A DNA stretch of 64,000 nucleotides from Sphingomonas ginsenosidivorax (GTDB lineage Bacteria; Pseudomonadota; Alphaproteobacteria; Sphingomonadales; Sphingomonadaceae). The stretch covers positions 1,181,001 through 1,245,000 of the forward strand of contig NZ_VOQR01000001.1 in NCBI RefSeq assembly GCF_007995065.1, in the 5' to 3' direction. Position 1 is the first letter of the stretch; the number at the start of each line of letters is the position of its first letter. The notes beneath the pieces are model-generated. The model was not told the DNA's origin and ran no database searches. It worked only from the letters and a program-made list of their open reading frames with translations. The translations under genes were made by a program, and so were the position numbers. This document shows positions 1 to 9,814 of the stretch, piece by piece.

Positions 1-498
1 CGCACGCTCGCGGTGCTGGGGTTAGCCTTCCTGCTCGTGCGACTGGTCGGCACGACGGCCAGCTACGTCCTGCGGTCGGGTGAGCAGCACAGCGAGCTTG
101 CCGCCATCGAGGCGATTCCGCGCGGCGCGGCGGTGCTGACGTTGGTGGCGCGGCCGTGTGGCGACCTGTGGGGCGCACAGCGCGAGGACGTGCTGCCGGG
201 GATCGCGGTCGTGCGCCGTGATGCCTTCGTCAACGCCAACTGGGCGATCGCGGGGCAGCAGTTGCTGAGCGTGCGGTACGCGCAGGCCGGGCGCTACCGG
301 GTCGATCCGTCGCAGCAGATGGCGGCGGCCGGCTGTTCGGTCGGCGGCCCGGATTTCAAACGCGCGATCGCGCGCTTCCCGCGGGCGGCGTTCGGCTATG
401 TCTGGACGATCGGCTTCCCGCCGGGCACCGCCAAAGCCGACGACCTCCGACTCGTCTGGAGCAGCGGACGATCGGCGCTCTACCGCGTCGCGCGCTAG
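1..498 (+). CDS. C-terminal end of a membrane protein (partial, unknown function)
   Basis: The reading frame is open from the first base of the window, so the true start lies upstream and only the last 165 residues are present. The first 25 or so residues are strongly hydrophobic ([15 protein letters not shown]) and look like the last membrane helix of a longer protein. About 135 soluble residues follow, with two Cys residues (in RPCGDLW and AAGCSVGG) that could lie in the periplasm. The gene is convergent with ruvX and overlaps its end by four bases. I do not recognise the family; an internal GTG at base 13 is unlikely to be the real start. Confidence 0.6.
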   Translation, partial: RTLAVLGLAFLLVRLVGTTASYVLRSGEQHSELAAIEAIPRGAAVLTLVARPCGDLWGAQREDVLPGIAVVRRDAFVNANWAIAGQQLLSVRYAQAGRYRVDPSQQMAAAGCSVGGPDFKRAIARFPRAAFGYVWTIGFPPGTAKADDLRLVWSSGRSALYRVAR

Positions 499-962
499 AT
501 CTGGACCGAGACGAGCGCGTCGATCGCCGCCTGCAGGATGACCGCGGCGGCGTGGTTGTCGATCCGCTCGGCCCGCTTGGCGCGGCTGATATCCTGTTCG
601 ATCATTACGCGTTCGGCAGCGACCGTCGACCAGCGTTCGTCCCACAACAATATGGGATGGCCGAGATCCTTCAGGTTCTGCGCGAACGCACGCGTCGATT
701 GCGATCGCGGGCTCTCGCTGCCGTCGAGGTTGATCGGCAGGCCGATGACGATCCCGACGACGACCTGCTTGGCCATCAGCTCGACCAGCGCGGCCTTGTC
801 CTTCTGGAACTTGGTGCGGCGGACGAGCGTGGCGGGGCTGGCGAAGCTCCACCCGGCGTCGCACAGCGCGGTACCGATCGTCTTGGTCCCGACGTCGAGC
901 CCGATCAGCCGGCCGCCGTTCGGCAGCGCATCGCGGAATTGTGCCGACGAGAGCGTGATCAT
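495..962 (-). CDS. ruvX: Putative pre-16S rRNA nuclease / Holliday junction resolvase-like YqgF (RuvX)
   Basis: A 155-residue protein of the YqgF/RuvX family, an RNase H-like fold linked to 16S rRNA 5' end maturation and, by homology, to Holliday junction resolution; it acts in the cytoplasm. The expected acidic residues are visible: Asp23 in [11 protein letters not shown], Glu109 in [13 protein letters not shown], and an Asp near 135 in [10 protein letters not shown]. The [11 protein letters not shown] segment is also typical. Length is normal for the family. Its ATG overlaps the TGA of the upstream hydrolase gene (ATGA), so the two are probably translationally coupled on the minus strand. 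The gatCAB genes lie close by on the other strand. Confidence 0.93.
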   Translation of the reverse strand: MITLSSAQFRDALPNGGRLIGLDVGTKTIGTALCDAGWSFASPATLVRRTKFQKDKAALVELMAKQVVVGIVIGLPINLDGSESPRSQSTRAFAQNLKDLGHPILLWDERWSTVAAERVMIEQDISRAKRAERIDNHAAAVILQAAIDALVSVQI

Positions 963-2146
963 TCGAACGCTGCCAGTCGCCGGTTCGCATCCGCGCGGAC
1001 GTTCGCCCAGAACAGGCTGTAGTCATAGACGTGGTAGTTGTTGCCCGGGAGCACATAAGGCCCGACGTCCGGCCCTTCGCCGATCGCGAGGATCCCACGG
1101 CCGATGCAGCGCGCCGGCACGCGACCCGCGACGATCTGCGCGGTGCCGAGGTCCTTCGACGGATAGAGCGTGCCGAGGTTGGCCGAGGCGGGCGCGGGCG
1201 TATCGGGGCGGCCGAGCAGCGGGTTGGTGCAGACCATCGGCGTATGATCGCGCGTGCGGCCGTCGAAGCCGGTGGTCCTGTCATAGGTGTCGACGACCAG
1301 CGACGGGTCGGCGGGCTCGGCATAGGTCTGCCACGACAGGAGGCAGCGGGTCTGTGCCGGCTGCTGGCATTCGGGGAGGCCGAGCCGCGACAGGTCGGTG
1401 GTGCGCGAGACCGGCCAGCCGACGACATAGGCGGCGACGATCCGCTTCGCGAGCGCGGGGTCGGCCGCGACGCGGTCGCGCAGCAGGCGGGTCAGGTGCA
1501 GCGCGCCCTGGCTGTGGCCGGCCAGGATGATCGGGCGGGTCGGCCCGGCCTGTTTCAGGAAGATGTCGAAGGCTGCCGACACGTCGCCATAGGCCAGGTC
1601 CAGGGCCCGCGCGCTCTCGGCGGCGCTGGTCAGGAACGCACCGAACGTCGCCTGGCGATAGCGCGGCGCCCAGATGTCGCCGGCCGCGTTGAATGCACTC
1701 GCCTGCCCGCGCAGGAAGAGCTCCGCGCGGGCGTTCGTCTCGGGATCGTCGACCGGCGCGTTCCAATGGTCGCGGCTGATGTACGATGTCGGATGGATGA
1801 AGAAGATCGCCGCGCCGGTGCCGGGCTTGCCCGGAGTGTAGCCCGCCGGGGTCCAGAACGCCGGATTGCCCCGCTTGTCGGGGCGCGCCAGCCACATCGC
1901 GGGCCGTTCGTAGATCGCGGCGGCGACGCGCGGCTGGTCGCGGAACGCTTCGCCCGGCACCATCGCGATCCGCATCAGCTGCGTGCCGAACAGCCGGTAG
2001 GCAAAGGCGGCGGCGATCGCGAGGACGATCAGCGCGGCGACGACATAGAGGAATTTGCGGGCCAAGCGGGACTTTCGGACGGGAGCTCGGCTCGCTCGTG
2101 CCGCATGGGCGGGCGCGTTGCAATCTCCCGTTCTCGCGACCGGCAT
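959..2146 (-). CDS. Membrane-anchored DUF3089 alpha/beta hydrolase
   Basis: A 395-residue protein with a short basic N-terminus, one membrane helix at about residues 30-51 ([17 protein letters not shown]), and an alpha/beta hydrolase-type domain of the DUF3089 family. The nucleophile elbow GHSQG places the catalytic Ser near residue 212. The substrate is unknown; an extracytoplasmic esterase or lipase role is possible. The frame is open to base 2203, but I chose the ATG at 2146 because GGGGAGG sits seven bases before it. That Shine-Dalgarno sequence is itself the outer end of the inverted repeat at 2154-2268, so the upstream extension would run into repeat DNA. The gene overlaps ruvX by four bases. 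Confidence 0.8.
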   Translation of the reverse strand: MPVARTGDCNAPAHAARASRAPVRKSRLARKFLYVVAALIVLAIAAAFAYRLFGTQLMRIAMVPGEAFRDQPRVAAAIYERPAMWLARPDKRGNPAFWTPAGYTPGKPGTGAAIFFIHPTSYISRDHWNAPVDDPETNARAELFLRGQASAFNAAGDIWAPRYRQATFGAFLTSAAESARALDLAYGDVSAAFDIFLKQAGPTRPIILAGHSQGALHLTRLLRDRVAADPALAKRIVAAYVVGWPVSRTTDLSRLGLPECQQPAQTRCLLSWQTYAEPADPSLVVDTYDRTTGFDGRTRDHTPMVCTNPLLGRPDTPAPASANLGTLYPSKDLGTAQIVAGRVPARCIGRGILAIGEGPDVGPYVLPGNNYHVYDYSLFWANVRADANRRLAAFE

Positions 2147-2153
2147 CGATATT

Positions 2154-2268
2154 CCTCCCCTGCAAGGGGAGGTGGCTGGCGCAGCCAGACGGAGGGGTGT
2201 CACCCTCTCGATAGCGTGTCACCCCTCCGTCAGTCCTACGGACCGCCACCTCCCCTTGCAGGGGAGGA
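2154..2268. repeat. Intergenic inverted repeat, purine/pyrimidine-rich (GGGGAGG) family
   Basis: Perfect 22-bp outer arms at 2154-2175 and 2247-2268, each itself palindromic around TGCA (CCCCTGCAAGGGG type). Inner arms GACGGAGGGGTG at 2188-2199 and CACCCCTCCGTC at 2220-2231 are also perfect complements. It fills the gap between the divergent hydrolase and gatC genes and supplies the hydrolase ribosome-binding site. It resembles the 44113-44216 repeat in style but not in sequence detail. Confidence 0.85.
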
Positions 2269-2327
2269 TGGGCACGGGGTTACCAAAAGCGTTGCGCCTG
2301 CGCTGGCGGCGGTGCTAGCCGAGCGCC

Positions 2328-2615
2328 ATGTCAGTCGATACCGCAACCGTGAAACGGATCGCGAGCCTAGCCCGCATCGCGATCACCGAGGAGGACGCCG
2401 TCAAGATGGCGCCCGAACTCGACACCATCCTCCACTGGATCGAGATGCTCGGCGAGGTCGACACGCAAGGCGTCGAACCGATGACCGCCGTCATCCCCAA
2501 CACGCTCCGCCTACGCGACGACGTCGTGACCGATGGCGGCATCCGCGAGCAGGTGCTGGCCAACGCGCCGGTGGCCGAACACGGCTTCTTCGCCGTGCCG
2601 AAGGTGATCGAATAA
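2328..2615 (+). CDS. gatC: Asp/Glu-tRNA amidotransferase subunit C
   Basis: A 95-residue GatC. This small subunit stabilises the GatA-GatB complex, which converts misacylated Glu-tRNA(Gln) or Asp-tRNA(Asn) to Gln-tRNA(Gln) or Asn-tRNA(Asn). Family features include the N-terminal [16 protein letters not shown] stretch, a central VEPMTAVIP segment, and [20 protein letters not shown] toward the end. Its TAA stop shares one base with the ATG of gatA, so the two are translationally coupled. It is the first gene of the gatC-gatA-x-gatB operon. Confidence 0.96.
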   Translation: MSVDTATVKRIASLARIAITEEDAVKMAPELDTILHWIEMLGEVDTQGVEPMTAVIPNTLRLRDDVVTDGGIREQVLANAPVAEHGFFAVPKVIE

Positions 2616-4099
2616 TGACCGAGCTTACCGATCTGGGGATCGCCGCGATCCGCGACGGCGTCCGCGACGGCGCGTTCAAGGCGCGCGACGTGGCCGAGGC
2701 GTTCGTGGCGAAAGTCAGTGCCGCCAAGGCCTTGAACGCGTTTCTTGTCGAGACGCCCGAGCATGCGCTCGCCGCCGCCGATGCCGCCGATGCAGCGCGC
2801 GCGGCGGGCGAGACGCTCAAGCCGCTGGCCGGCGTGCCGATCGGCATGAAGGACCTGTTCTGCACCAAGGGCGTGGCGACCACCGCGGCGAGCCACATCC
2901 TCGAAGGCTTCACGCCGACCTATGAGTCGACCGTCTCGCAGAATCTGTGGGATGCGGGCGCGGGGATGCTCGGCAAGCTCAACATGGACCAGTTCGCGAT
3001 GGGCTCGTCCAACGAGACGTCGGCGTTCGGCAACGTGATCTCGCCGTGGCGGCGCAGCGACGGCGGCAACGCGCCGCTCGCACCCGGCGGATCGTCGGGC
3101 GGCAGCTCGACCGCGGTCGCGGCGCGGCTGTGCCCGGGCGCGACCGGCACCGACACCGGCGGGTCGATCCGCCAGCCCGCGGCGTTCACCGGGATTTCCG
3201 GGATCAAGCCGACCTATGGCCGTTGCTCGCGCTGGGGAACGATCGCGTTCGCGTCGAGCCTCGACCAGGTCGGACCGATGGCGCACGACGTCCGCGACTG
3301 CGCGATCATGCTCGGCGCGATGGCCGGGTTCGATGCCAAGGACGCGACCTCGCTCAAGCTCGACGTCCCCGCATGGGAAGCCGGGCTGTCGAGCGATATG
3401 AAGGGGTTGCGCGTCGGTATTCCCAAGGAATATCGCGTCGACGGCATGCCTGAGGAGATCGAGGCGCTGTGGCAGCAGGGCATCGACTGGCTCAAGGACG
3501 CCGGCGCCGAGATCGTCGAGGTCTCGCTGCCGCATACCAAATACGCACTGCCCGCTTACTACATCATCGCACCGGCCGAAGCGTCGTCGAACCTCGCGCG
3601 CTATGACGGCGTACGCTACGGGATCCGCGACCTGCCCGCGGGCGCCGGGCTGCAGGACATGTACGCCGCGACGCGCGCGGACGGGTTCGGGCCCGAGGTG
3701 AAGCGCCGCATCATGATCGGCACCTATGTGCTGTCGGCCGGGTTCTACGACGCCTATTACACGCAGGCGCAGAAGATCCGGACGCTGATCGCGCGTGATT
3801 TCGAGCAGGCCTGGGCCAAGTGCGACGTGTTGCTGACCCCGACCGCGCCGTCGGCGGCGTTCGCGCTCGGCGAGAAGTCGGACGATCCGATCGCAATGTA
3901 TCTCAACGACGTGTTCACCGTGCCGTCGAGCCTCGCAGGGCTGCCGGCGATGTCGGTGCCGGGCGGCCTCGACCATCACGGCCTGCCGCTGGGACTGCAG
4001 ATCATCGGCAAGCCGCTCGACGAGCAGGGCGTGCTGAACGCAGGTCTCGCGATCGAGGAGCGCGCCGGGTTCGTCGCGCGCCCAGAGAGCTGGTGGTAA
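2615..4099 (+). CDS. gatA: Asp/Glu-tRNA amidotransferase subunit A (amidase)
   Basis: A 494-residue amidase subunit that releases ammonia from glutamine for the GatB transamidase. The amidase-signature triad is complete: Lys79 in PIGMKDLF, cis-Ser160 in PGGSSGGSS, and nucleophile Ser184 in [12 protein letters not shown]. Length is typical. The start ATG overlaps the gatC stop. A long antisense frame (2315-3979) over this region is a GC-rich shadow. The end of gatA overlaps the start of a small membrane-protein gene that separates it from gatB. Confidence 0.97.
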   Translation: MTELTDLGIAAIRDGVRDGAFKARDVAEAFVAKVSAAKALNAFLVETPEHALAAADAADAARAAGETLKPLAGVPIGMKDLFCTKGVATTAASHILEGFTPTYESTVSQNLWDAGAGMLGKLNMDQFAMGSSNETSAFGNVISPWRRSDGGNAPLAPGGSSGGSSTAVAARLCPGATGTDTGGSIRQPAAFTGISGIKPTYGRCSRWGTIAFASSLDQVGPMAHDVRDCAIMLGAMAGFDAKDATSLKLDVPAWEAGLSSDMKGLRVGIPKEYRVDGMPEEIEALWQQGIDWLKDAGAEIVEVSLPHTKYALPAYYIIAPAEASSNLARYDGVRYGIRDLPAGAGLQDMYAATRADGFGPEVKRRIMIGTYVLSAGFYDAYYTQAQKIRTLIARDFEQAWAKCDVLLTPTAPSAAFALGEKSDDPIAMYLNDVFTVPSSLAGLPAMSVPGGLDHHGLPLGLQIIGKPLDEQGVLNAGLAIEERAGFVARPESWW

Positions 4100-4509
4100 G
4101 CAACCGCGCCTTCGTCACGCGCAACATAGCGGTGCTGCGCGAGGCGCAGAACGCACTCAACGTGGCGTTCGGGGCGATCCTCAGCGCCTATGTCGGCGTG
4201 TCGCTGTCGGAGATCGACAACCATCCGTTCGATCACCATGCGCTGGCGCGGTTCTTCCTCGGACTCGCGGTGTTCATCCTGTGCCTGTGTGTCGGCAACA
4301 GCGTGATCCTTCGCGGCGACTACCGGCTTGGCGCGACCTTCCTCGCCTTTGCCGGCGTCGCGGCGGTCGCCGCGCACCGCGAGGCGATCGGGATGGGGTT
4401 CGAAGGCGCGATCCTGCGCATCCTGTCCGCCTGCTGGGTGGTCGGCCTGCTCGGCAGCAACGCGGCGCTGACCGCGATCAACTATATTCATCATCGGAAC
4501 CGGACATGA
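4093..4509 (+). CDS. Small integral membrane protein between gatA and gatB
   Basis: About 138 residues with three or four hydrophobic stretches: [52 protein letters not shown], and [17 protein letters not shown] near the C-terminus. I placed the start at the GTG at 4093, inside the last codons of gatA; an upstream start is unlikely because the frame there is a shadow of gatA. Its TGA overlaps the gatB ATG (ATGA). Both junctions overlap, so it appears to be a genuine cistron of the gat operon. I do not recognise the family, and no link to tRNA amidation is visible. Confidence 0.7.
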   Translation: MVSNRAFVTRNIAVLREAQNALNVAFGAILSAYVGVSLSEIDNHPFDHHALARFFLGLAVFILCLCVGNSVILRGDYRLGATFLAFAGVAAVAAHREAIGMGFEGAILRILSACWVVGLLGSNAALTAINYIHHRNRT

Positions 4510-5975
4510 CCGAGACTTATACAATCCGCGGCGAAACCGGCGACTGGGAGGTCGTGGTCGGCCTCGAAGTCCATGCGCAGGTGACGTCGAACGCGAAGCT
4601 CTTCTCGGGCGCGGCCACCGCGTTCGGTGCGGAGCCGAACACGCAGGTCAGCCTGGTCGACGCGGCGATGCCGGGGATGCTGCCGGTGCCGAACCGCGAA
4701 TGCATCCGACAGGCGGTGCGCACGGGGATGGCGATCGAGGCGCAGATCAACCGCTGGTCGCGGTTCGATCGCAAGAACTATTTCTACGCCGATCTGCCGC
4801 AGGGCTATCAGATCAGCCAGCTCTATCATCCGCTGGTCGGCGAGGGCGCGATCGACATCAGCCTCGACGACAAGAACCCCGACGCGACCGGCAAGCGGAT
4901 CGGTGTCGAACGGATCCATGTCGAGCAGGACGCGGGCAAGCTGATGCACGACCAGCATCCGACCCAGTCCTATGTCGATCTCAACCGCTCGGGCGTCGCG
5001 CTGATGGAGATCGTCTCCAAGCCCGACCTGGCTTCGCCTGCGGAAGCAGGGGCTTACCTGCGGAAGTTGCGCTCGATCCTGCGCTATGTCGGCAGCTGCG
5101 ACGGCAACATGGAAGAAGGTTCGATGCGCGCCGACGTCAATGTCAGTGTTCGGAAAGCCGGCGACGAGCTCGGCACGCGGACCGAGACGAAGAACGTCAA
5201 TTCGGTCCGCTTCGTGATGGCGGTGGTCGAGCAGGAGGCCAAGCGGCAGGTCGAGGTGCTCGAGGCCGGCGGCAAGATCCAGCAGGAAACGCGGCTCTAC
5301 GACCCCGATCGCAACGAGACGCGCTCGATGCGGTCGAAGGAGGACGCGCATGATTACCGCTACTTCCCCGATCCCGATCTGTTGCCGCTGGAACTGGACG
5401 ACGCGTTTCTCGAGGAATGCCGGGCGAGCCTGCCCGAACTGCCCGATGCGAAGCGTGCGCGCTACGAGGCGCTCGGTATCACGACCTATCAGGCGGCGGT
5501 GCTGACGGCCGAGGTCGAGGCGGCACGCTGGTTCGATGCGCTGCTCGACGCAGGCGTGAAGCCGGCGGCGGCGGCGAACTGGACGACGTCGGAGCTGTTC
5601 GGCGCGCTCAACCGGACGGGCAAGGATATCGCCAACTCGCCGGTCAGCCCTGCGCAGGCGGCGGAACTGCTCGGGCTGGTCGCCGACGGCACGCTGTCGG
5701 GGAGTCTGGCCAAGCAGGTGTTCGAGGTGATGCTCGAGACCGGGGACGGCGCCGCCAAGGTGGTCGAGGACCGCGGGCTCAAGCAGACCAGCGATACCGG
5801 CGCGATCGAAAAGGTCATCGCCGAGGTGATGGCCGCGAACGCCGACAAGGTCGCGGACTACCGCGGCGGCAAGGACAAGCTGTTCGGCTTCTTCGTCGGT
5901 CAGACGATGAAGGCGATGGGCGGCAAGGCGAACCCGGCGGTGGTCAACGACCTGTTGAAGACGGCACTGGGGTAA
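4506..5975 (+). CDS. gatB: Asp/Glu-tRNA amidotransferase subunit B
   Basis: A 489-residue GatB, the kinase/transamidase subunit that activates the misacylated tRNA and transfers ammonia supplied by GatA. Signature segments include [10 protein letters not shown] near the N-terminus, the [20 protein letters not shown] core, [12 protein letters not shown], and [13 protein letters not shown] in mid-protein. A C-terminal tail-like domain follows. The ATG overlaps the stop of the small membrane protein gene. Two tandem repeats follow the stop codon. Confidence 0.97.
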   Translation: MTETYTIRGETGDWEVVVGLEVHAQVTSNAKLFSGAATAFGAEPNTQVSLVDAAMPGMLPVPNRECIRQAVRTGMAIEAQINRWSRFDRKNYFYADLPQGYQISQLYHPLVGEGAIDISLDDKNPDATGKRIGVERIHVEQDAGKLMHDQHPTQSYVDLNRSGVALMEIVSKPDLASPAEAGAYLRKLRSILRYVGSCDGNMEEGSMRADVNVSVRKAGDELGTRTETKNVNSVRFVMAVVEQEAKRQVEVLEAGGKIQQETRLYDPDRNETRSMRSKEDAHDYRYFPDPDLLPLELDDAFLEECRASLPELPDAKRARYEALGITTYQAAVLTAEVEAARWFDALLDAGVKPAAAANWTTSELFGALNRTGKDIANSPVSPAQAAELLGLVADGTLSGSLAKQVFEVMLETGDGAAKVVEDRGLKQTSDTGAIEKVIAEVMAANADKVADYRGGKDKLFGFFVGQTMKAMGGKANPAVVNDLLKTALG

Positions 5976-5984
5976 GTCCTTCCA

Positions 5985-6094
5985 CCCGTCATGCTGAACT
6001 TGGTTCAGCATCAACCGGGCGGCGGGCGCTGCGGTCGATGAACGGCGTTGCGCTCGCGGCTCGGTGGATCCTGAAACGAGTTCAGGATGACGGG
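5985..6094. repeat. Paired-hairpin repeat, copy 1 of a tandem
   Basis: Left hairpin ATGCTGAA-n5-TTCAGCAT and right hairpin ATCCTGAA-n5-TTCAGGAT, with outer ends CCCGTC and GACGGG. The roughly 60-bp spacer between the hairpins is nearly identical to that of the copy at 6124-6231. It lies directly after gatB and may act as a transcript 3' end. Confidence 0.85.
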
Positions 6095-6123
6095 GGTGGG
6101 GGCGGTGGCGGATCTCAACCCGT

Positions 6124-6231
6124 CGTCATGCTGAACTTGTTTCAGCATCCACCGGGCGGCGGGCGCTGCGGTCGATGAACGGCGTTGCGCTCGCGGCTCG
6201 GTGGATCCTGAAACGAGTTCAGGATGACGGG
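6124..6231. repeat. Paired-hairpin repeat, copy 2 of a tandem
   Basis: Same architecture and almost the same sequence as 5985-6094, in the same orientation, about 30 bp further on. With copy 1 it fills the gap between gatB and the alpha/beta hydrolase gene. Nothing else is recognisable in this gap. Confidence 0.85.
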
Positions 6232-6263
6232 AATGGTGGGCCGTTGGCGTCCTCGACCAGCCG

Positions 6264-7043
6264 ATGACGGAAGAAGGATCAGGATCGTTGACGGACTATT
6301 CGACCGACTATTTCGACAGCTTCGACGGCACCCGGATCGCCTGGCACGAGATCGGCGAGGGGCGGCCGGTGGTGCTTATCCACGGCTATCTGTCCGACGC
6401 GAAGACCAACTGGATCAAATACGGCCATGCGGCGAAGGTCGCGGCGAAGGGGTTCCGGGTGATCATGCCCGATCTGCGCGCGCACGGCGACAGCGCCAAG
6501 CCGCACGACGCGGCCGCGTACCCGAAGGACGCGCTGACCCGCGACGGTCACGCCCTGATCGCGCATCTCGGGCTGACCGAGTACGACCTCGGCGGCTATT
6601 CGCTCGGCGCGCGGACGACGTCGCGGATGCTGGCGACGGGCGCAACACCGCGGCGGGTGATCTTCTCGGGCATGGGGCTGGAGGGGCTGACCGACACCGA
6701 CCGGCGCAGCGGGCATTTCCGCGGCATCCTGACCAAGCTCGGCCAGCATGTCCGCGGCACGCCCGAATGGCTGGTCGAGGCGTTCCTGAAGACCACCGGT
6801 GGCGATCCGGTCGCGTTGCTCGGGATCCTCGACACCTTCGCCGATACGCCGCTCGAGGCCGTCAAGGCGATCGCGCAGCCGACCCTGGTCGTGTGCGGCG
6901 CGGAGGATTTCGACAATGGCTCGGCAAAGGAGCTGGCCGACGCCCTGCCCGACGCGCGCTATGTCGAGACGCCGGGCGGGCATATGAGCGCGGTCGTGAA
7001 GCCCGAACTGGGGCAGGCGATCGCCGATTTTCTGGCGGCTTGA
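6264..7043 (+). CDS. Alpha/beta hydrolase
   Basis: A 259-residue cytoplasmic alpha/beta hydrolase. Visible motifs are VVLIHGY (oxyanion-hole His-Gly region), the nucleophile elbow GGYSLGAR with Ser113, an acidic residue in VVCGAEDFDNG, and the catalytic His in GGHMS near the C-terminus. It could be an esterase or epoxide-hydrolase-like enzyme; the substrate is not evident. No strong ribosome-binding site precedes the ATG at 6264. A TTG at 6288 with AAGGA upstream is an alternative start that would remove eight residues. It stands alone between a repeat and the M2 peptidase gene. Confidence 0.85.
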   Translation: MTEEGSGSLTDYSTDYFDSFDGTRIAWHEIGEGRPVVLIHGYLSDAKTNWIKYGHAAKVAAKGFRVIMPDLRAHGDSAKPHDAAAYPKDALTRDGHALIAHLGLTEYDLGGYSLGARTTSRMLATGATPRRVIFSGMGLEGLTDTDRRSGHFRGILTKLGQHVRGTPEWLVEAFLKTTGGDPVALLGILDTFADTPLEAVKAIAQPTLVVCGAEDFDNGSAKELADALPDARYVETPGGHMSAVVKPELGQAIADFLAA

Positions 7044-7092
7044 CCGGCCATCGCGGCCGCCGCACTCTGACCTGATCAAAGAGGGGATATTC

Positions 7093-8907
7093 ATGGTTCG
7101 CTTCACCGTTTCGACGATCGCGCTCGCCTGCGCGACGCTCGGCGCCACGCCCGTGTCCGCGCAGTCCAAGCCGACCGTCGCCGAAGCCGACGCCTATGTC
7201 GCCGAGGCCGAGAAGACGCTCGCCGCCGACGGCGTGGATGCAGCGCGGATGGCTTGGGTCAGCGCGACCTACATCACCGACGACACCGATGCGCTCGCCG
7301 CCAAGTCGGGGGCGAAGTCGACCGACCTCGCGGTGAAGTACGCGCTCGGCGCGGCGAAATATGCGAGCCTGCCCGGGCTGTCCTACGACACCAAGCGCAA
7401 GCTGAACCTGCTGCGCGGCGGCCTCACGCTGCCAGCCCCGACGCGGCCCGGCGCATCGGAGGAGCTCTCGACGCTGACGACGCGGATGTCGTCCTCCTAC
7501 GGCAAGGGCAAGGGTACGCTCGACGGCAAGCCGATCAACGGGTCGGACATCGAGGCGGCGATGGGCGAGACGCGCGATCCCGCCAAGCTGAAGGAGATGT
7601 GGGTCAGCTGGAACGACAATGTCGGCGCGCCGATGCGCGGCGACTATGCCAAGATGACCGCGATCTCGAACGAAGGCGCGAAGGAACTCGGCTACAAGGA
7701 CGTCGGCGCGCTGTGGCGCTCGGGGTACGACATGGATCCCGCCGCGTTCGCCGCGCTCACGGACAAGATCTGGCTGGAGGTCGAGCCGCTCTACAAGGCG
7801 CTGCACACCTATGCGCGCTGGAAGCTCAACGAGAAGTACGGCGACGCGGTCCAGTCCAAGTCGGGGCCGATCCGCAGCGACCTGCTCGGCAACATGTGGG
7901 CGCAGGAATGGGGCAATATCTACGACATCGTCGCGCCCGCGGGGTCGGGCAATGTCGGCTATGACGTCGGCGACCTGCTGAAGGCCAAGGGCTATCAGCC
8001 GGTGAAGATGGTGAAGCAGGGCGAGGCCTTCTATTCGTCGCTCGGCTTCCCGGCGCTGCCCGGCACCTTCTGGGAGCGTTCGCAGATCACCAAGCCCGCC
8101 GACCGCGAGGTCATCTGCCATGCGTCCGCCTGGGACGTCGACAATGTCGACGACCTGCGGATCAAGATGTGTACCAAGGTCAACGCGGACGATTTCGTGA
8201 CGATCCACCACGAGCTCGGCCACAATTACTATCAGCGCGCCTATAACAAGCAGCCCTTCCTCTACAAGAACGGCGCGAACGACGGCTTCCACGAGGCGAT
8301 CGGCGATACCGTCGCGCTGTCGATCACGCCCGATTACCTGGTGAAGATCGGGCTGCTCGACCAGGCGAAGGTGCCGACTCCGGACAAGGACATCGGGCTG
8401 CTGCTGCGCCAGGCGATGGACAAGGTCGCGTTCCTGCCGTTCGGGCTGATGGTCGACAAATGGCGCTGGGGCGTGTTCTCGGGCGAGATCCCGACGACCG
8501 GCTATCAGGCCGGCTGGGACAAGCTGCGGCTGCAGTATCAGGGCATCGTGCCGCCGGTCGCGCGCGACGAGACCAAGTTCGACGCGGGCGCGAAATATCA
8601 CATCCCGGCAGCGGTACCGTACACGCGCTACTTCCTCGCGCGGGTGCTGCAGTTCCAGTTCTACAAGGCGGCGTGCGACCAGTCGGGGTGGAAGGGGCCG
8701 CTGCATCGCTGCTCGTTCTTCGACGACAAGGCGGTCGGGACCAAGCTCAACGCGATGCTGAGCATGGGCCAGTCCAAGCCCTGGCCCGACGCGCTGCAGA
8801 CCTTCACGGGCAGCCGCGAGATGTCGGGCAAGGCGCTGGTCCAGTATTTCGCGCCGCTGAAGGCGTGGCTCGACGTCCAAAACAAAGGGAAACCGCAAGG
8901 ATGGTGA
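7093..8907 (+). CDS. Secreted M2-family metallopeptidase (ACE-like peptidyl-dipeptidase)
   Basis: A 604-residue zinc peptidase of family M2, which includes angiotensin-converting enzyme and releases dipeptides from peptide C-termini. A cleavable signal peptide is evident (basic start, then VSTIALACATLGATPVSAQ), so it should be periplasmic or secreted. The HExxH zinc motif is H373-E374-L-G-H377, and the third zinc ligand is probably the Glu in GFHEAIGD about 25 residues on. A good ribosome-binding site (AAAGAGGGG) precedes the ATG. Its stop codon overlaps the start of the SIMPL-like gene, suggesting an operon. Its likely role is periplasmic peptide turnover. Confidence 0.92.
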   Translation: MVRFTVSTIALACATLGATPVSAQSKPTVAEADAYVAEAEKTLAADGVDAARMAWVSATYITDDTDALAAKSGAKSTDLAVKYALGAAKYASLPGLSYDTKRKLNLLRGGLTLPAPTRPGASEELSTLTTRMSSSYGKGKGTLDGKPINGSDIEAAMGETRDPAKLKEMWVSWNDNVGAPMRGDYAKMTAISNEGAKELGYKDVGALWRSGYDMDPAAFAALTDKIWLEVEPLYKALHTYARWKLNEKYGDAVQSKSGPIRSDLLGNMWAQEWGNIYDIVAPAGSGNVGYDVGDLLKAKGYQPVKMVKQGEAFYSSLGFPALPGTFWERSQITKPADREVICHASAWDVDNVDDLRIKMCTKVNADDFVTIHHELGHNYYQRAYNKQPFLYKNGANDGFHEAIGDTVALSITPDYLVKIGLLDQAKVPTPDKDIGLLLRQAMDKVAFLPFGLMVDKWRWGVFSGEIPTTGYQAGWDKLRLQYQGIVPPVARDETKFDAGAKYHIPAAVPYTRYFLARVLQFQFYKAACDQSGWKGPLHRCSFFDDKAVGTKLNAMLSMGQSKPWPDALQTFTGSREMSGKALVQYFAPLKAWLDVQNKGKPQGW

Positions 8908-9653
8908 TGGCGACGCTGGTCGCAGCGGCGCTGGCCGCCGCGGGCGCGACCCCGGTCACGGTCGAGATCGTCGCGTCGGGGCATGTCGACACCCCGGCCT
9001 CGGCGTACCGCGTGTCGGGCAGCCTGCTCGCGTGCGGGGCGACGCAAGGCGAGGCGGACCGGCTGCTCGCGCAGAAGACCGCCGCAATCGACCAGTCGGT
9101 GGCGGCGCTCGGTGCGAAGAAGGCGCAAGGGGCGGAGAAGCCGTCGCTGACCGGAATGGTCGCGTCGTTCATGGCGACGCGGACCGCGAGCGAATGCAAC
9201 AGCGACATGACTGCGCTGCTGGCTCTGCCCGGTGCCGGCAAGTCGCCGGCCAAGACCAGCGATGCGACGGACGGGCCGAAGCTCGGCGCGAACGCCAGCC
9301 TGTCGTTCGACGCGCCGGACCGCGCGACCGCGGCGCGAGTCATCGCGGCGCTGAAGGCGGCGGATGCCAAGCCGTCCGACGCGGTGATCCCGGTCCTGGT
9401 CGACGATACCGCGGCGCGCCGCGCGGCCAAGCAGCAGGCACTGGTCAAGGCGCGGACCGAGGCCGACGCCTATGCCGCGCCGCTCGCGCTGGGGCGCGTG
9501 ACGCTGGCGGCGATCAGCGAGCGGCAGGACATCGGCTCGGTCGACTATCTCGGCCTGATGCTGCGATCGTTCGGGCTGCCGATGACGACCGCGACGGACA
9601 TGGTGGCGACGGACGTCACGCTGACCGTGACGTTCCGGCTGGAGCCGCGCTAG
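8907..9653 (+). CDS. SIMPL (DUF541)-like exported protein
   Basis: About 248 residues. The N-terminus is a short hydrophobic stretch (LVAAALAAAGATPV) that may be a signal peptide. The C-terminal half carries the segment typical of SIMPL/DUF541 proteins: AAKQQALVKARTEADAYAAP, then LALGRVTLAAISE. The family is found in bacterial envelopes; its molecular role is unclear. I prefer the ATG at 8907, six bases after AAGG and overlapping the TGA of the M2 gene (TGATG). An in-frame ATG two codons upstream is possible but has no spacing to the Shine-Dalgarno sequence. Confidence 0.75.
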   Translation: MATLVAAALAAAGATPVTVEIVASGHVDTPASAYRVSGSLLACGATQGEADRLLAQKTAAIDQSVAALGAKKAQGAEKPSLTGMVASFMATRTASECNSDMTALLALPGAGKSPAKTSDATDGPKLGANASLSFDAPDRATAARVIAALKAADAKPSDAVIPVLVDDTAARRAAKQQALVKARTEADAYAAPLALGRVTLAAISERQDIGSVDYLGLMLRSFGLPMTTATDMVATDVTLTVTFRLEPR

Positions 9654-9659
9654 CATCGA

Positions 9660-9681
9660 CGCCCCCGATGGCGCGGGGGCG
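9660..9681 (+). terminator. GC-rich hairpin, probable terminator
   Basis: CGCCCCC and GGGGGCG pair across an eight-base loop just after the SIMPL-like gene. There is no T-tract, so termination strength is uncertain. Confidence 0.45.
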
Positions 9682-9814
9682 AAATACTACGCAAACCCTA
9701 TGCGTTCCCCGTGAATCGGCCTCGAAACGCTATGCGATAGCGGCCTAATTGCATGTCCTCGCGACGCCCCGGTCGAGCACGGCCGGCGACGATCGCGCGC
9801 CAATGGGGACATGT

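Noticed and set aside
5985..6231. Tandem repeats after gatB as a possible CRISPR array
   Set aside because: There are only two units, each internally palindromic with conserved spacers, and no cas genes lie nearby.
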